DNA of 64,000 nt from Flavisphingomonas formosensis. GTDB taxonomy: Bacteria > Pseudomonadota > Alphaproteobacteria > Sphingomonadales > Sphingomonadaceae. The position numbers and the translations under genes are program-made. The notes beneath the pieces were generated by a model that saw only the letters and a program-made list of their open reading frames with translations, was not told where the DNA came from and ran no database searches. Positions 15,832 to 23,955 of this stretch are shown piece by piece (position 1 is the stretch's first letter; each line of letters begins with the position of its first letter). The stretch spans positions 434,001 to 498,000 of the forward strand of contig NZ_WRPK01000001.1 in the NCBI RefSeq assembly GCF_009755815.1, given 5' to 3'.

Positions 15832-17073
15832 ATGGCTGAGACCGACGACGGATTGCTGCGCAACAGGATTACCGATGAATCCGTCGAGCTCATGCGCCGT
15901 CGAATCGGGTTCCCCAATCCCACATTGCGTACCGGTGCGATCGACGAGCCTTGGAACATCAGCTGCACGGACGACGCGGTGCGGCGCTTCTCGATCTGCA
16001 TCGGGGACGACAACCCCCTGTTCTGCAGGCCGGATTATGCTCGCCGTACCCGCTGGGGCGGGGTGATCGCGCCGCCCGCTTTCGAAAAGTCGATGGGGCT
16101 CAACCGCAATCCGGAAATGGATATCGAGGAAGCGCGGGCGACGTCCAAGGCGCTGCGCGGCATTCAGCTGTTCCACTCCGGCGGCGAGAATTTCTACTAT
16201 GCGCCGATCATGGAGGGCACGACGTTGCATCGCTCGCGCTGGGTGGCCAATGTCGAGGATAAGAAATCGGAGTTTTCGGGCCGTTCGGTGATTGTGACCA
16301 ATGGTCTTTGTCTGTGGGATCAAAAGGATCGCGTACTGGTCGACGGGGTCGATTGGTTCATCCATGCCGAGCGACGCAGGAAAAGCGAGAAAACGGACAA
16401 ATATGTCCGCGACGAGCCAGCCCGCTATACCGACGAGCAGCTTGCCGAGATCGAGGCGGCCTATGACGTCGAATATCGCCGCGGTGCGGACACCTTGTGG
16501 TTCGAGGATGTCGTGCCGGGCACCGTTCTGCCGCGCATGGTCAAGGGACCGCTCACCGTCACCGATCTCATCAACCTGCACATGGGCGCCGGCTGGCTGG
16601 TCTACGGCAACTGGCCCAATCGCCTCGCATACGAGAATCGCAAGAAGCTGCGCGGCTTCTACAGCCGCGACGAATATAATGCGTGGGACACGGTGCAGCG
16701 CGTCCATTGGGACAAGGATCTCGCCCAGAAAGTGGGCGTCCGGATGATGTATGACATCGGCCCGGTCCGGCAGTTCCACATCAGCAATTATCTCACCAAC
16801 TTTGCCGGCGACGATGCCTGGATCCACCGCATCCGATTCGAATTCAGGCGCTTCAATTACATTGGCGACATCACCTGGCTGACCGGCGAGATCAGCGAAG
16901 CGCGCATCGACGAGACGCTCGGGCCGCTGATCGAGGTGACGATGCGCGGCACCAATCAGCGCGGCAGCGAGAATATCCGCGCGACCGCCACGATCCTCCT
17001 TGCCTCGCGCAGCCACGGGCCCGTGAAACTGCCGCAAAGCCCGCCGCCGACGCCCCATCGCGCGAAGGGGTGA
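15832..17073 (+). CDS. Two-domain MaoC/FAS1-like dehydratase
   Basis: A 413-residue protein with two hot-dog domains. An N-terminal FAS1-like dehydratase domain (about 50-190) contains FSICIGDDNPLFCRPDYARR and GGVIAPPAF. A C-terminal MaoC-like domain (about 240-390) follows. Such proteins hydrate enoyl-CoA esters with bulky acyl chains, as in steroid or branched-acid degradation. The two domains are analogous to the two subunits of heteromeric MaoC enzymes. The ATG at 15832 follows GAGAGGGGAAGAG. It is divergent from the crotonase operon and starts a short plus-strand run with an SDR and an NTF2-like protein. Confidence 0.82.
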   Translation: MAETDDGLLRNRITDESVELMRRRIGFPNPTLRTGAIDEPWNISCTDDAVRRFSICIGDDNPLFCRPDYARRTRWGGVIAPPAFEKSMGLNRNPEMDIEEARATSKALRGIQLFHSGGENFYYAPIMEGTTLHRSRWVANVEDKKSEFSGRSVIVTNGLCLWDQKDRVLVDGVDWFIHAERRRKSEKTDKYVRDEPARYTDEQLAEIEAAYDVEYRRGADTLWFEDVVPGTVLPRMVKGPLTVTDLINLHMGAGWLVYGNWPNRLAYENRKKLRGFYSRDEYNAWDTVQRVHWDKDLAQKVGVRMMYDIGPVRQFHISNYLTNFAGDDAWIHRIRFEFRRFNYIGDITWLTGEISEARIDETLGPLIEVTMRGTNQRGSENIRATATILLASRSHGPVKLPQSPPPTPHRAKG

Positions 17074-17169
17074 TCACCCCGTCGAGCCTGTCCCAGCCGG
17101 TTTTCTTCCATTTCGTTCGAGCCACCGTGGCTTAGCTTGCCTAACAAAGAGATTCGGGGGAGAACGAGG

Positions 17170-17988
17170 ATGCAGCATCTTGCCGGAAAGGCCGCGCTGG
17201 TGACCGGCGGGGGCAACGGCATCGGGCGTGCCATTGCGGAGGCGCTTGCTGCGCGGGACGTGCGGGTGCTGATCGCCGATATCGATCCTCATGCTGCGGC
17301 CGATGCTGCAGCAGCGATCGCCACAGCGGGCGGCGCGGCGATCGCCGTCGCCTGCGACATCGCCGAGCCCGATTGTTTCGAGCGGCTGCGCGATCGGATG
17401 ATCTCCGCGTTCGGACGCACGGATATCGTCGTCAACAATGCCGGCATCCTGCTTTCCGGCCTGCCGCTCGAAATCCCCGTTGCCGAATGGCAGCGCGTGT
17501 TCGACATCAACCTGATGGCGGTGGTGCGCAGCAATGCCGCCTTCCTGCCCGGGCTGATCGCGCAGGGCGCGGGGCATCTCGTCAACACCGCCTCCTTCGC
17601 CGGGCTCTATGGCTATGCCTATGACCGACTGCCCTATGCCGCCAGCAAGGCGGCGCTGATCTCGCTGTCCGAAGGCCTCGCCCTCTATCTGCGTCCGCTC
17701 GGCATCGGCGTCACCTGCCTCTGCCCTGGCCCGGTGCGCACCACCATTATGAGCCGCGCGAAATTCCTCAATGCCGGGCTGGAGATACGCGCCCCCGGCC
17801 CGCAATTTGCGTTGCAAGAGCCGGAGACGGTCGGTGCGCAGGTGGTGGAGGCGATCCGAGAGAATCGCTTCTTCCTGCCCACCGATCCGCAGGTGCGGGA
17901 CGTGCTGATCCGGCGCGCGACCGATTTCGACGGCTTCGTCGAGCACCAGATCGCCCATCCGCACATCGTCGTGCCGGCGCGGACTTGA
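17170..17988 (+). CDS. Short-chain dehydrogenase/reductase
   Basis: A 272-residue classical SDR. The cofactor motif TGGGNGIG lies near residues 13-20, NNAG near 88-91, and the catalytic YAASK with its upstream Ser (NTASFAG) near 150-165. The acidic residue after strand 2 (IADID) indicates NAD preference. GAACGAGG precedes the ATG at 17170. The substrate is probably a hydroxyl or keto group of the compound broken down by this locus. An NTF2-like gene follows after ten bases, so the two are co-transcribed. Confidence 0.88.
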   Translation: MQHLAGKAALVTGGGNGIGRAIAEALAARDVRVLIADIDPHAAADAAAAIATAGGAAIAVACDIAEPDCFERLRDRMISAFGRTDIVVNNAGILLSGLPLEIPVAEWQRVFDINLMAVVRSNAAFLPGLIAQGAGHLVNTASFAGLYGYAYDRLPYAASKAALISLSEGLALYLRPLGIGVTCLCPGPVRTTIMSRAKFLNAGLEIRAPGPQFALQEPETVGAQVVEAIRENRFFLPTDPQVRDVLIRRATDFDGFVEHQIAHPHIVVPART

Positions 17989-17998
17989 GGAGGAAATC

Positions 17999-18502
17999 AT
18001 GGGCGATCAGGCGGACGCCGCCTTGCTGCACGATCTGCTGGCGCGCGAAGCGGTGCGCGAATTGCGCGCCCGCTACGGCTGGCATGCAGCGCGCGGCGAC
18101 TATGAGGGCATCGTCGGCCTGTTCGCGCCGGACGGGCTGTTCGAGCTGACGTTCGACGGCGCCCGCCGCGCGCTCCGCGGCCGCGAAGAAATTCGCACCT
18201 TCCTCCAGGCGACGATGGTGCCGGGCATGGTCTTCCCGATGATCCACAACGATATCGTGACGGTCGACGGCGACGAGGCGCACGGCAGCTGTGCGATGGA
18301 AAGCCGTTCGCCGGACGGCAAGGGCGGTTTCTCGGGCTATTATCACGACAAGGCGCGTCGCTATGACGGACGCTGGCTGTTCAGCGAACGGCGCTGGTTC
18401 TTCTACGTGCCGGTGTTCGAGCGCAGCGGCCTCGGGCTCGATGGCAAGCCTGAGACGGGGCTGGCCGCGATCCACGACCGCAAGCTGGGCCAGACGGCTT
18501 AG
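17999..18502 (+). CDS. NTF2-like (SnoaL_4) protein
   Basis: A 167-residue cytoplasmic protein. The N-terminal helix LLAREAVRELRARYGWHAAR, the FAPDGLFELTF strand and the C-terminal sheet (SGYYHDKARRYDGRWLFSERRWFF) match the SnoaL_4 group of NTF2-like proteins. It is the second such protein in the locus. AGGAGG lies close upstream of the ATG. It probably acts on the same compound as the SDR encoded just before it, as an isomerase, dehydratase or binding protein; the catalytic residues cannot be assigned from sequence alone. Confidence 0.8.
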   Translation: MGDQADAALLHDLLAREAVRELRARYGWHAARGDYEGIVGLFAPDGLFELTFDGARRALRGREEIRTFLQATMVPGMVFPMIHNDIVTVDGDEAHGSCAMESRSPDGKGGFSGYYHDKARRYDGRWLFSERRWFFYVPVFERSGLGLDGKPETGLAAIHDRKLGQTA

Positions 18503-18514
18503 CCAGATCGATTC

Positions 18515-18600
18515 CCGTCATGCTGACGAAAGTCAGCATCCGTTCGCGCTTCGATGCCCATCCAGGCGGAGCGTCAATGGATCCTGACTTTCGTCAGGAT
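18515..18600. repeat. Palindromic repeat, family C, copy 1
   Basis: Two small hairpins frame the element: ATGCTGACGAAAGTCAGCAT at 18520-18539 and ATCCTGACTTTCGTCAGGAT at 18581-18600. It fills the gap between the convergent NTF2-like and SDR genes, where it could act as a bidirectional terminator. Related elements lie at 30590-30685 and 45290-45315. Confidence 0.75.
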
Positions 18601-18606
18601 TTGGCC

Positions 18607-19431
18607 TCAGATCGAGGCCTTGCCCACCACGATCGGCATGTTGGTCCACTCGCCCTCGGGCGTGCGCTGGAAGACATTGCCGTTGAAGCCGCCGCCGTCG
18701 ACGAGAATGCACGATCCCGTCACCCAGGCGGAGAGCTCCGTCGCCAGGAAGATCGCCGCGCCGGCATGGTCCTGCGGCCGGCCGAAGCGGCCGAGCGGGA
18801 TCGAGCGGTCGGCGATGGCGCGCTTGCCGGCGGGGATCACCTTGTCGAGCGGCACCTGCTCCGAATCCGTCGTCTCCGGCCCGATCAGGTTCACCCGGAT
18901 ATTGTCCGGCGCCAACTCGGTCGCGAGGCCGCGGGTGAGGCCGGTCACCGCATGTTTGAACGTCGTGTAGAGAACATTGTAGGGGAAGCCGCGGAAACCC
19001 TCGATCGAGGAGAAGTTGATGATGCTACCGCCCTCGCCGCTGCGCTTCATCAGCGGGATCATCGCCCGGCAGACGACGAACATGTGCCTGAGGTTGATCT
19101 CGTAGATCGCCTCCCAATCCTCCTCGCGCGATTCCGCGAGCGGCCCGGAGATGCCGAGATGATGGCCGACATTGTTGACGAGCACGTCGAGCCGACCGAA
19201 CCGTTCCGCGATCCGGTCACACAGCGCCTCGACCTCGGCCACCTTGCGCACATCCACCTCGGCGATCAGCGCGTCCGGCATCGCCGCGCGCAGCGCATCA
19301 CATTTCGCGGCGTCGATCTCGGCGACGACGATCTGCGCACCGATCTTTGCGAATTCCTCGGCGATGCTCTTGCCGATGCCGGCACCCGCTCCCGTCACGA
19401 GCGCCACCTTGCCGTTCAGATCCATCCTCAT
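18607..19431 (-). CDS. Short-chain dehydrogenase/reductase
   Basis: A 274-residue classical SDR. The cofactor motif is TGAGAGIG near residues 12-19, NNVG near 88-91 (Val where Ala is usual), and the catalytic pair lies in YTTFK near 155-159. The segment VAEID suggests NAD as cofactor. The C-terminus ITGSCILVDGGG-type ending is present (VTGSCILVDGGGF). AAGGG lies nine bases before the ATG at 19431. A longer frame to 19596 adds residues that do not fit the family. The gene is divergent from an AraC regulator that may control it. Confidence 0.88.
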   Translation of the reverse strand: MRMDLNGKVALVTGAGAGIGKSIAEEFAKIGAQIVVAEIDAAKCDALRAAMPDALIAEVDVRKVAEVEALCDRIAERFGRLDVLVNNVGHHLGISGPLAESREEDWEAIYEINLRHMFVVCRAMIPLMKRSGEGGSIINFSSIEGFRGFPYNVLYTTFKHAVTGLTRGLATELAPDNIRVNLIGPETTDSEQVPLDKVIPAGKRAIADRSIPLGRFGRPQDHAGAAIFLATELSAWVTGSCILVDGGGFNGNVFQRTPEGEWTNMPIVVGKASI

Positions 19432-19484
19432 CGCATGCACCCTTCTTCCGATCCGGCACCAACGCTTAGGCAGCATGCAGCAGC

Positions 19485-19500
19485 GAGAATAGAAGTGACC
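19485..19500. promoter_or_regulatory. Shared promoter motif, copy 4
   Basis: GAGAATAGAAGTGACC lies in the divergent region between the SDR (start 19431) and the AraC gene (start 19590). It shares the GAATAGAA core with the site near 25232 and is more distantly like those at 15791 and 21349. Confidence 0.35.
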
Positions 19501-19589
19501 CTTTTGCACAATGGCAAAGGCACATGCGAAGCCGCCCGGCTTGCCCTGCCCCGAGTGGCGGCATAGCCTCCTATCGGGAGGAGGCCGGC

Positions 19590-20429
19590 ATGGCACAGGG
19601 GAGTTTCAACGTGTCGCGCCGGATCGAGGCGCCGGGCGTGCGCATCGAGCTGCGCCATTATGCGCCCGGCGCACCGCTCTGCCAGACGAGCGTGCAGCCG
19701 GTCTACACGCTCGGCCTGCGCAGCGGCGCGACCGCGGTCCGCGCGCGCTATCCCGACCTTGCCGGCGGGGAGGATTTTCGCGGGCTGGGCTCGGTCGTCT
19801 TCCGCCCTGCCGCGCGGCCCTGGCAAGTCGAATCGCCGGGCGCCGGCGCACGCGTGCTGCTGTGCGCGATCGATCCGGGGCGCTTCGAAACGCTGGTCGG
19901 GCAGCGGCTCGCCGAGGATCCGGACGCGCTGCTCGGCAGCTTCGATATCCGGTCGAGTTTCATCGCCGAATGCCTCGCATTGCTGGAGCGCGAGGCGATC
20001 GATCCGGGCGGCGAGAGCGCGATGCTGATCGATCGCGTCACCGATGCCATGCTGCTCGAGCTCCGCCACCATCTGCACGCGCGGCCAGCCGATCGCGCAG
20101 GCGAAGGGATCGATGCGCTCGCGCTCGGCCGCATCGAGAAGGCACTCTTCGCGATGGAGGACGCCTATCCGCGCGTCGAGGATGTGGCGGCGCTGACGGG
20201 CATGAGCGTGCGCGCGCTACAGGTTCGCTTCCGCGAGACGACAGGGGAATCGCTCGGCACCTACATCGACCGCATCCAGTTCCGTAAGGCGGCGACCCTG
20301 CTGCGCACCACCGATCTGCCGCTGAAAGCCATCGCGTGGCGCGTGGGCTTCGGCCATGCGGGCAATTTCAGTACGGCCTTCCGCCGCCGTTTCGGGGTGA
20401 CGCCCTCGGACTATCGCCGCTCGCATTGA
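19590..20429 (+). CDS. AraC-family transcriptional regulator
   Basis: A 279-residue regulator. The N-terminal part (about 10-160) is an effector domain of the AraC-binding-like type with LRSGATAVRARY and FRGLGSVVFRPAARPW. The C-terminal 100 residues carry the two helix-turn-helix motifs (VEDVAALTGMSVRALQVRFR and LKAIAWRVGFGHAGNFSTAF) and end with the usual GVTPSDYRR. GGGAGGAGG precedes the ATG at 19590. It lies divergent from an SDR gene and is one of two regulators inside the catabolic locus. The effector is unknown. Confidence 0.9.
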   Translation: MAQGSFNVSRRIEAPGVRIELRHYAPGAPLCQTSVQPVYTLGLRSGATAVRARYPDLAGGEDFRGLGSVVFRPAARPWQVESPGAGARVLLCAIDPGRFETLVGQRLAEDPDALLGSFDIRSSFIAECLALLEREAIDPGGESAMLIDRVTDAMLLELRHHLHARPADRAGEGIDALALGRIEKALFAMEDAYPRVEDVAALTGMSVRALQVRFRETTGESLGTYIDRIQFRKAATLLRTTDLPLKAIAWRVGFGHAGNFSTAFRRRFGVTPSDYRRSH

Positions 20430-20449
20430 ACGAGCGCGATGGGAAAGGG

Positions 20450-21301
20450 TCAAAGCGCGCCCGGCGGCGCCACATCGTCTTCCGGCAGGAACATCCCCAC
20501 CCGCCACCCGGCATCCGGATCATTCTTGTAGGGGGCGAAATCGCGCACGCCTTCCCCATATAGGAAGCTGTCGTCGATGAAGAAATTGCCGGTGCATGCG
20601 CGCGCCGGCTTCAGGAAGATGGCGTGGGCCGCGTCCGCCATGATGTCCGGCTTGCGGCATTTGCGCAGCTCCTCGGCATTGCCGACGGCGAATTCGATCG
20701 CCGCCGTGGCGATGCCGACGCGCGGCCAGAGCGCGTTGAAGGCGATGCCTTCCGCCGCATATTCGCGCGCCATGCCGAGCACCGTCATCGACATCGCATA
20801 TTTGGAGATCGTGTAGGCGACGTGTCCCGAGAACCAGCGCGGATCGAGGTTGAGCGGCGGCGAGAGCGTCAGCACATGCGGATTTTCCGCCTGGCGCAGA
20901 TGCGGGATCGCGGCCTTGGCGGTGAAGAAGCTTCCGCGGGCGTTCACCTGCATCATCAGGTCCCACCGGCTCATCTGCGTCTCTTCGACCGGCGTCTTGG
21001 AGATGGCGGAGGCGTTGTTGACGACGATGTCGATGCCGCCGAAACGGTCCACGGCGGCGGCGACTGCTGCGTTGATCGCCGCCTCGTCGCGCACGTCGAC
21101 CACGATCGGCAGCGCGCGGCCGCCTGCCTGCTCGATCGCCGCGGCTGCCGAATAGATGGTGCCCGGCAGATGGCGGTGGGCCTCGGCCGTCTTCGCCGCG
21201 ACGACGATGTTGGCCCCATCGCGCGCGGCGCGCAGCGCGATGGCGAGGCCGATGCCGCGGCTCGCGCCGGTGATGAACAACGTCTTGCCCGCCAGGCTCA
21301 T
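20450..21301 (-). CDS. Short-chain dehydrogenase/reductase (HSDL2-like)
   Basis: A 283-residue SDR of the group named after human HSDL2. The cofactor motif is TGASRGIG near residues 11-18, NNAS near 95-98 and the catalytic YTISK near 160-164. AAKTAEAHRHLPGTI after the second strand, and PPLNLDPRWF before the active site, are typical of this group, in which a lysine follows strand 2. Such proteins are often linked to fatty-acid or sterol metabolism. The gene is divergent from the GntR regulator, with a shared 103-bp region that holds a candidate operator. Confidence 0.88.
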   Translation of the reverse strand: MSLAGKTLFITGASRGIGLAIALRAARDGANIVVAAKTAEAHRHLPGTIYSAAAAIEQAGGRALPIVVDVRDEAAINAAVAAAVDRFGGIDIVVNNASAISKTPVEETQMSRWDLMMQVNARGSFFTAKAAIPHLRQAENPHVLTLSPPLNLDPRWFSGHVAYTISKYAMSMTVLGMAREYAAEGIAFNALWPRVGIATAAIEFAVGNAEELRKCRKPDIMADAAHAIFLKPARACTGNFFIDDSFLYGEGVRDFAPYKNDPDAGWRVGMFLPEDDVAPPGAL

Positions 21302-21348
21302 TGCCGTCCCCTTTCCCCGTTCGGTTTGCACCAGGGGAGTCACGCGCC

Positions 21349-21366
21349 GCAATATTGAATTACCTC
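21349..21366. promoter_or_regulatory. Shared promoter motif, copy 2
   Basis: GCAATATTGAATTACCTC lies midway between the divergent SDR and GntR genes. Read from its right end it matches the site near 25232 in 11 of 13 positions (ATwGAAyTACCTC). This places a candidate operator at the regulator's own promoter. Confidence 0.45.
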
Positions 21367-21404
21367 TTTTGCTGTGCCGCCCGACTCGACTATGCAGGGA
21401 GACC

Positions 21405-22187
21405 ATGTCGACAGCGAAGCCCAACCCCTCCCGTTCCAAGCAGCCTCCCTCCGCCGTGCAGCGTGCCGCGTCCGTGCTGCGTGACATGGCGATGACACGC
21501 GAGGTCGGCGAGCTGCTCGGATCCGAGGAGGAATTGATGGCGGGCCTCGGCGTGAGCCGGCCGACCCTCCGCCAGGCGGCGGCGCTAGTGGCGCAGGATC
21601 ATCTCATCAACATCCGCCGCGGCGTGAACGGCGGCTATTTCGCCGCGCTGCCGAGCAGCATGACTGTGGCCCGCATGGCGGCCATCTATCTCCAGTCGCG
21701 CAAGGCGGGCCTTGCCGAGGTGATCCATGCCGTCGATCCGATCCGCACCGAATTGGCGCGTCTCGCCAGCCGCAACCGCGATCCGGAGGCGCGCCAGAAG
21801 CTCGAAGCCTTTCTCGAGCATGAGCAGCAGGCGGACGATAGGCGCGAGGATTACCGCGCCTTCCTGCGCGCCGAGCGCGCTTTCGGCCGCGTGCTCGGGG
21901 CCATGAGCGGCAGCGAGGTGCTCTCGCTGTTCCTCGGCATCGTCTACGACCTGTCGGCCCTGATCGGGCGGGACGTCGACGTCTATCACAACCGGCCCGA
22001 GCGCGTGGCGCTGTACCGCGCGCACCGCAACCGCATGGCCGCCGCGATCCTGGAGGGCGACGAGGAACTGGCGGTGCTCGCCACCAAGCGCTGCACCGCG
22101 ATCGTCACCGAATGGATGCAGGAGGACATGGCCGGCCACGGCTTTGCCGGCGGCGAGGGAGAGGCCGCCCGCGCCGGGCCGCGATGA
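21405..22187 (+). CDS. GntR-family (FCD domain) transcriptional regulator
   Basis: A 260-residue regulator of the FadR-like branch. An N-terminal winged helix-turn-helix (about 15-85) includes LGSEEELMAGLGVSRPTLRQAAALV and the wing INIRRGVNGGYF. The remainder (about 95-240) is an all-helical FCD effector domain. These usually bind a metabolite, often an acyl-CoA or organic acid, and act as repressors. GGGAGACC precedes the ATG at 21405. The gene is first in a three-gene coupled run with a DUF2156-like and a TIGR03084 protein. As the only GntR gene here, it is the prime candidate for binding the shared promoter motif. Confidence 0.88.
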   Translation: MSTAKPNPSRSKQPPSAVQRAASVLRDMAMTREVGELLGSEEELMAGLGVSRPTLRQAAALVAQDHLINIRRGVNGGYFAALPSSMTVARMAAIYLQSRKAGLAEVIHAVDPIRTELARLASRNRDPEARQKLEAFLEHEQQADDRREDYRAFLRAERAFGRVLGAMSGSEVLSLFLGIVYDLSALIGRDVDVYHNRPERVALYRAHRNRMAAAILEGDEELAVLATKRCTAIVTEWMQEDMAGHGFAGGEGEAARAGPR

Positions 22188-23050
22188 GCCCGGCCGGGGC
22201 GGCGGCGGATGCCCTGCTGCAGCCCGCCGATCTCGATCGGCTGGCCGCGTTGCTCGCGGAATGCCCGCGCCGGCCCTCGGAATATAGTCTCGCCAATCTC
22301 TGGCTCTATCGGCGCCGTCACGCCTATCGGCTGTGCGAGGTGCCGCTTCCGCACCTCCTCGGGCGCACCTATGATAGCGAGCGCCACGCCCTGCCGCTCG
22401 TGCCGCTGGACGCGCGGGATGCGGTCCGGCTGCTCGACGAAGCGGATTGCATCTATCCGCTCGACGAGGCCGAGGCAGTAGCGCTCGCATCGGCCGGCCG
22501 CTTCGCGCTCGACTGGCGGGAGGCGGATTCGGATTATCTCTATCAGGCGCCGCACCTCGCCCGGCTGGACGGCGCCAAGGCCAAGCGGGCGCAGGCGCGC
22601 GCTTTCGCCGGGGAGGCGGCGCCGGAGCTGGTGCCGCTCGATCTGGTCGGCGAAGCGGCTGCGCTGGCGGTATTGCAAGGCTGGCTGGCCGATGTCGGCC
22701 GCGTGCCCGACGCCACCGATGTCGCCGAATGCCGCGAAGCGATCGCCCTGCGCGACACGCTTGGCCTCGACGGCCATGTCGTACGAACCGGCGACGGCGA
22801 TCCCGTCGCTTTCCTGCTCGCCGGCCACGGCGCCGGGGACAGCCGGATCGTGCATTTCGCGAAGGGACGGCGCGCCTTTGCAGGGGCCTATCCTTGGATG
22901 TTCGCACGTTATGCTGCGCAATGCGGCGCAGCGTGGATCAATTTCGAGCAGGATCTCGGCAAGCCGGGTTTCGCCCAGGCCAAGCGCGCGCTCGCGCCCG
23001 CCGCGCGGCTGCATAAATATCGGGTGAGGAGAGCGCGATGGACCGGCTGA
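22184..23050 (+). CDS. DUF2156 / phosphatidylglycerol lysyltransferase C-terminal-like acyltransferase
   Basis: A 288-residue soluble protein with a double GNAT-like fold related to the catalytic domain of MprF. Family signatures are SEYSLANLWLYRRRHAYRL near the start, DYLYQAPHLARLDGAKAKRA in the middle and AWINFEQDLGKPGFAQAKRA with KYRV at the end. It lacks the membrane flippase part of MprF. Members transfer acyl or aminoacyl groups, but the acceptor here is unknown. The ATG overlaps the stop of the GntR gene by four bases, and its own stop lies 13 bases past the start of the next gene, so all three are coupled. Confidence 0.82.
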   Translation: MSPAGAAADALLQPADLDRLAALLAECPRRPSEYSLANLWLYRRRHAYRLCEVPLPHLLGRTYDSERHALPLVPLDARDAVRLLDEADCIYPLDEAEAVALASAGRFALDWREADSDYLYQAPHLARLDGAKAKRAQARAFAGEAAPELVPLDLVGEAAALAVLQGWLADVGRVPDATDVAECREAIALRDTLGLDGHVVRTGDGDPVAFLLAGHGAGDSRIVHFAKGRRAFAGAYPWMFARYAAQCGAAWINFEQDLGKPGFAQAKRALAPAARLHKYRVRRARWTG

Positions 23051-23859
23051 TCGCCGATGTGCGTCAGGAATATGCCGATCTCGACGCCTTTCTGCAGGGC
23101 GTGACGCCCGATCAGTGGGATCGCCGGACGCTCTTCTACGGTTGGACGATCGCGGACGAGGTGATGCACCTGCATCAGGTCGACGAATTCGGGCGGGTGG
23201 CGCTCACCGATCCGGCGTCCTTTCCCACGCTGGTCGCCGATGTGCGTGCGGGGCAGGCGCAGGGGATCGAGCTGAGCCAGCGCATGCGCGCGGATTGGGG
23301 GCATCTGCCGCCGCGCGATCTGCTCGATCTGTGGCGCGCCGGGTGGACCAGCCTGTGCGATCTGTTCGCGGCGAGCGATCCGCAAGCCCGCATGCCGTGG
23401 TTCGGGCCGGAAATGAGCGTCGCCTCCTTCGCGGCCGCGCGCCAGATGGAGGTCTGGGCGCACGGCCAGGACATTTACGATCTGCTGCGCGTGCGCCGCA
23501 CCAACGGCGATCGCATCCGCGCCATCTGCGATCTCGGCGTCCGCACCCATGGCTGGTCTTTCCGCAACCGTGGCCTCGAAAAGCCGCCTGCGCCGCAGGT
23601 CCGGCTGGCGGCGCCGTCGAGGGCGGAGTGGATCTGGAATGCCGGGGCGTCCGAATCGATCGCAGGCCCGGCCGAGGATTTCGCGCTGGTGGTGACGCAG
23701 CGCCGCCATGTCGACGATACCGCGTTGCTGGTGCGCGGCGAGGGAGCACGCGCCTGGATGGAGATCGCACAATGCTTTGCCGGCGCCCCCGCGACGGGGC
23801 CAGCGAAGGGAGTGCGCGTTGGTAATCCTCCCCCAGAGGGGGAGGGGGACCGTCCGTAG
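23038..23859 (+). CDS. TIGR03084 family (DinB-like) metal-binding protein
   Basis: A 273-residue protein with a DinB/mycothiol-maleylpyruvate-isomerase-like four-helix domain in the N-terminal half. Candidate metal ligands are H56 region (DEVMHLHQVDEFGR) and the His in ARQMEVWAHGQDIYD. The C-terminal half is a wHTH-free SCP2-like sheet region. Such proteins occur near lipid and steroid genes in actinobacteria and sphingomonads; the reaction is unknown. The last ten residues (PPPEGEGDRP) and the stop lie inside a palindromic repeat, so the native end was replaced by the repeat. It overlaps the preceding acyltransferase gene. Confidence 0.82.
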   Translation: MDRLIADVRQEYADLDAFLQGVTPDQWDRRTLFYGWTIADEVMHLHQVDEFGRVALTDPASFPTLVADVRAGQAQGIELSQRMRADWGHLPPRDLLDLWRAGWTSLCDLFAASDPQARMPWFGPEMSVASFAAARQMEVWAHGQDIYDLLRVRRTNGDRIRAICDLGVRTHGWSFRNRGLEKPPAPQVRLAAPSRAEWIWNAGASESIAGPAEDFALVVTQRRHVDDTALLVRGEGARAWMEIAQCFAGAPATGPAKGVRVGNPPPEGEGDRP

Positions 23860-23945
23860 GACGGTGGAGGGGTTCCGGCCTGAGGAGAGCGGAACCCCTC
23901 CACCATTCGCTCCGCGAACGGTCCCCCTCCCCCTCTGGGGGAGGA
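23826..23945. repeat. Palindromic repeat, family B, copy 1
   Basis: A 120-bp element with nearly perfect inverted arms that begin TCCTCCCCCAGAGGGGGAGG and end with its complement. The arms are themselves partly self-complementary. It overlaps the last codons of the TIGR03084 gene and fills the gap to the convergent CaiB gene. Related copies lie at 43940-44080 and 47544-47695. Confidence 0.88.
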
Positions 23946-23955
23946 CGAGAAGAGG

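Noticed and set aside
23826-23945. CRISPR-like repeat
   Set aside because: It is a single long palindrome with no regularly spaced direct repeats.
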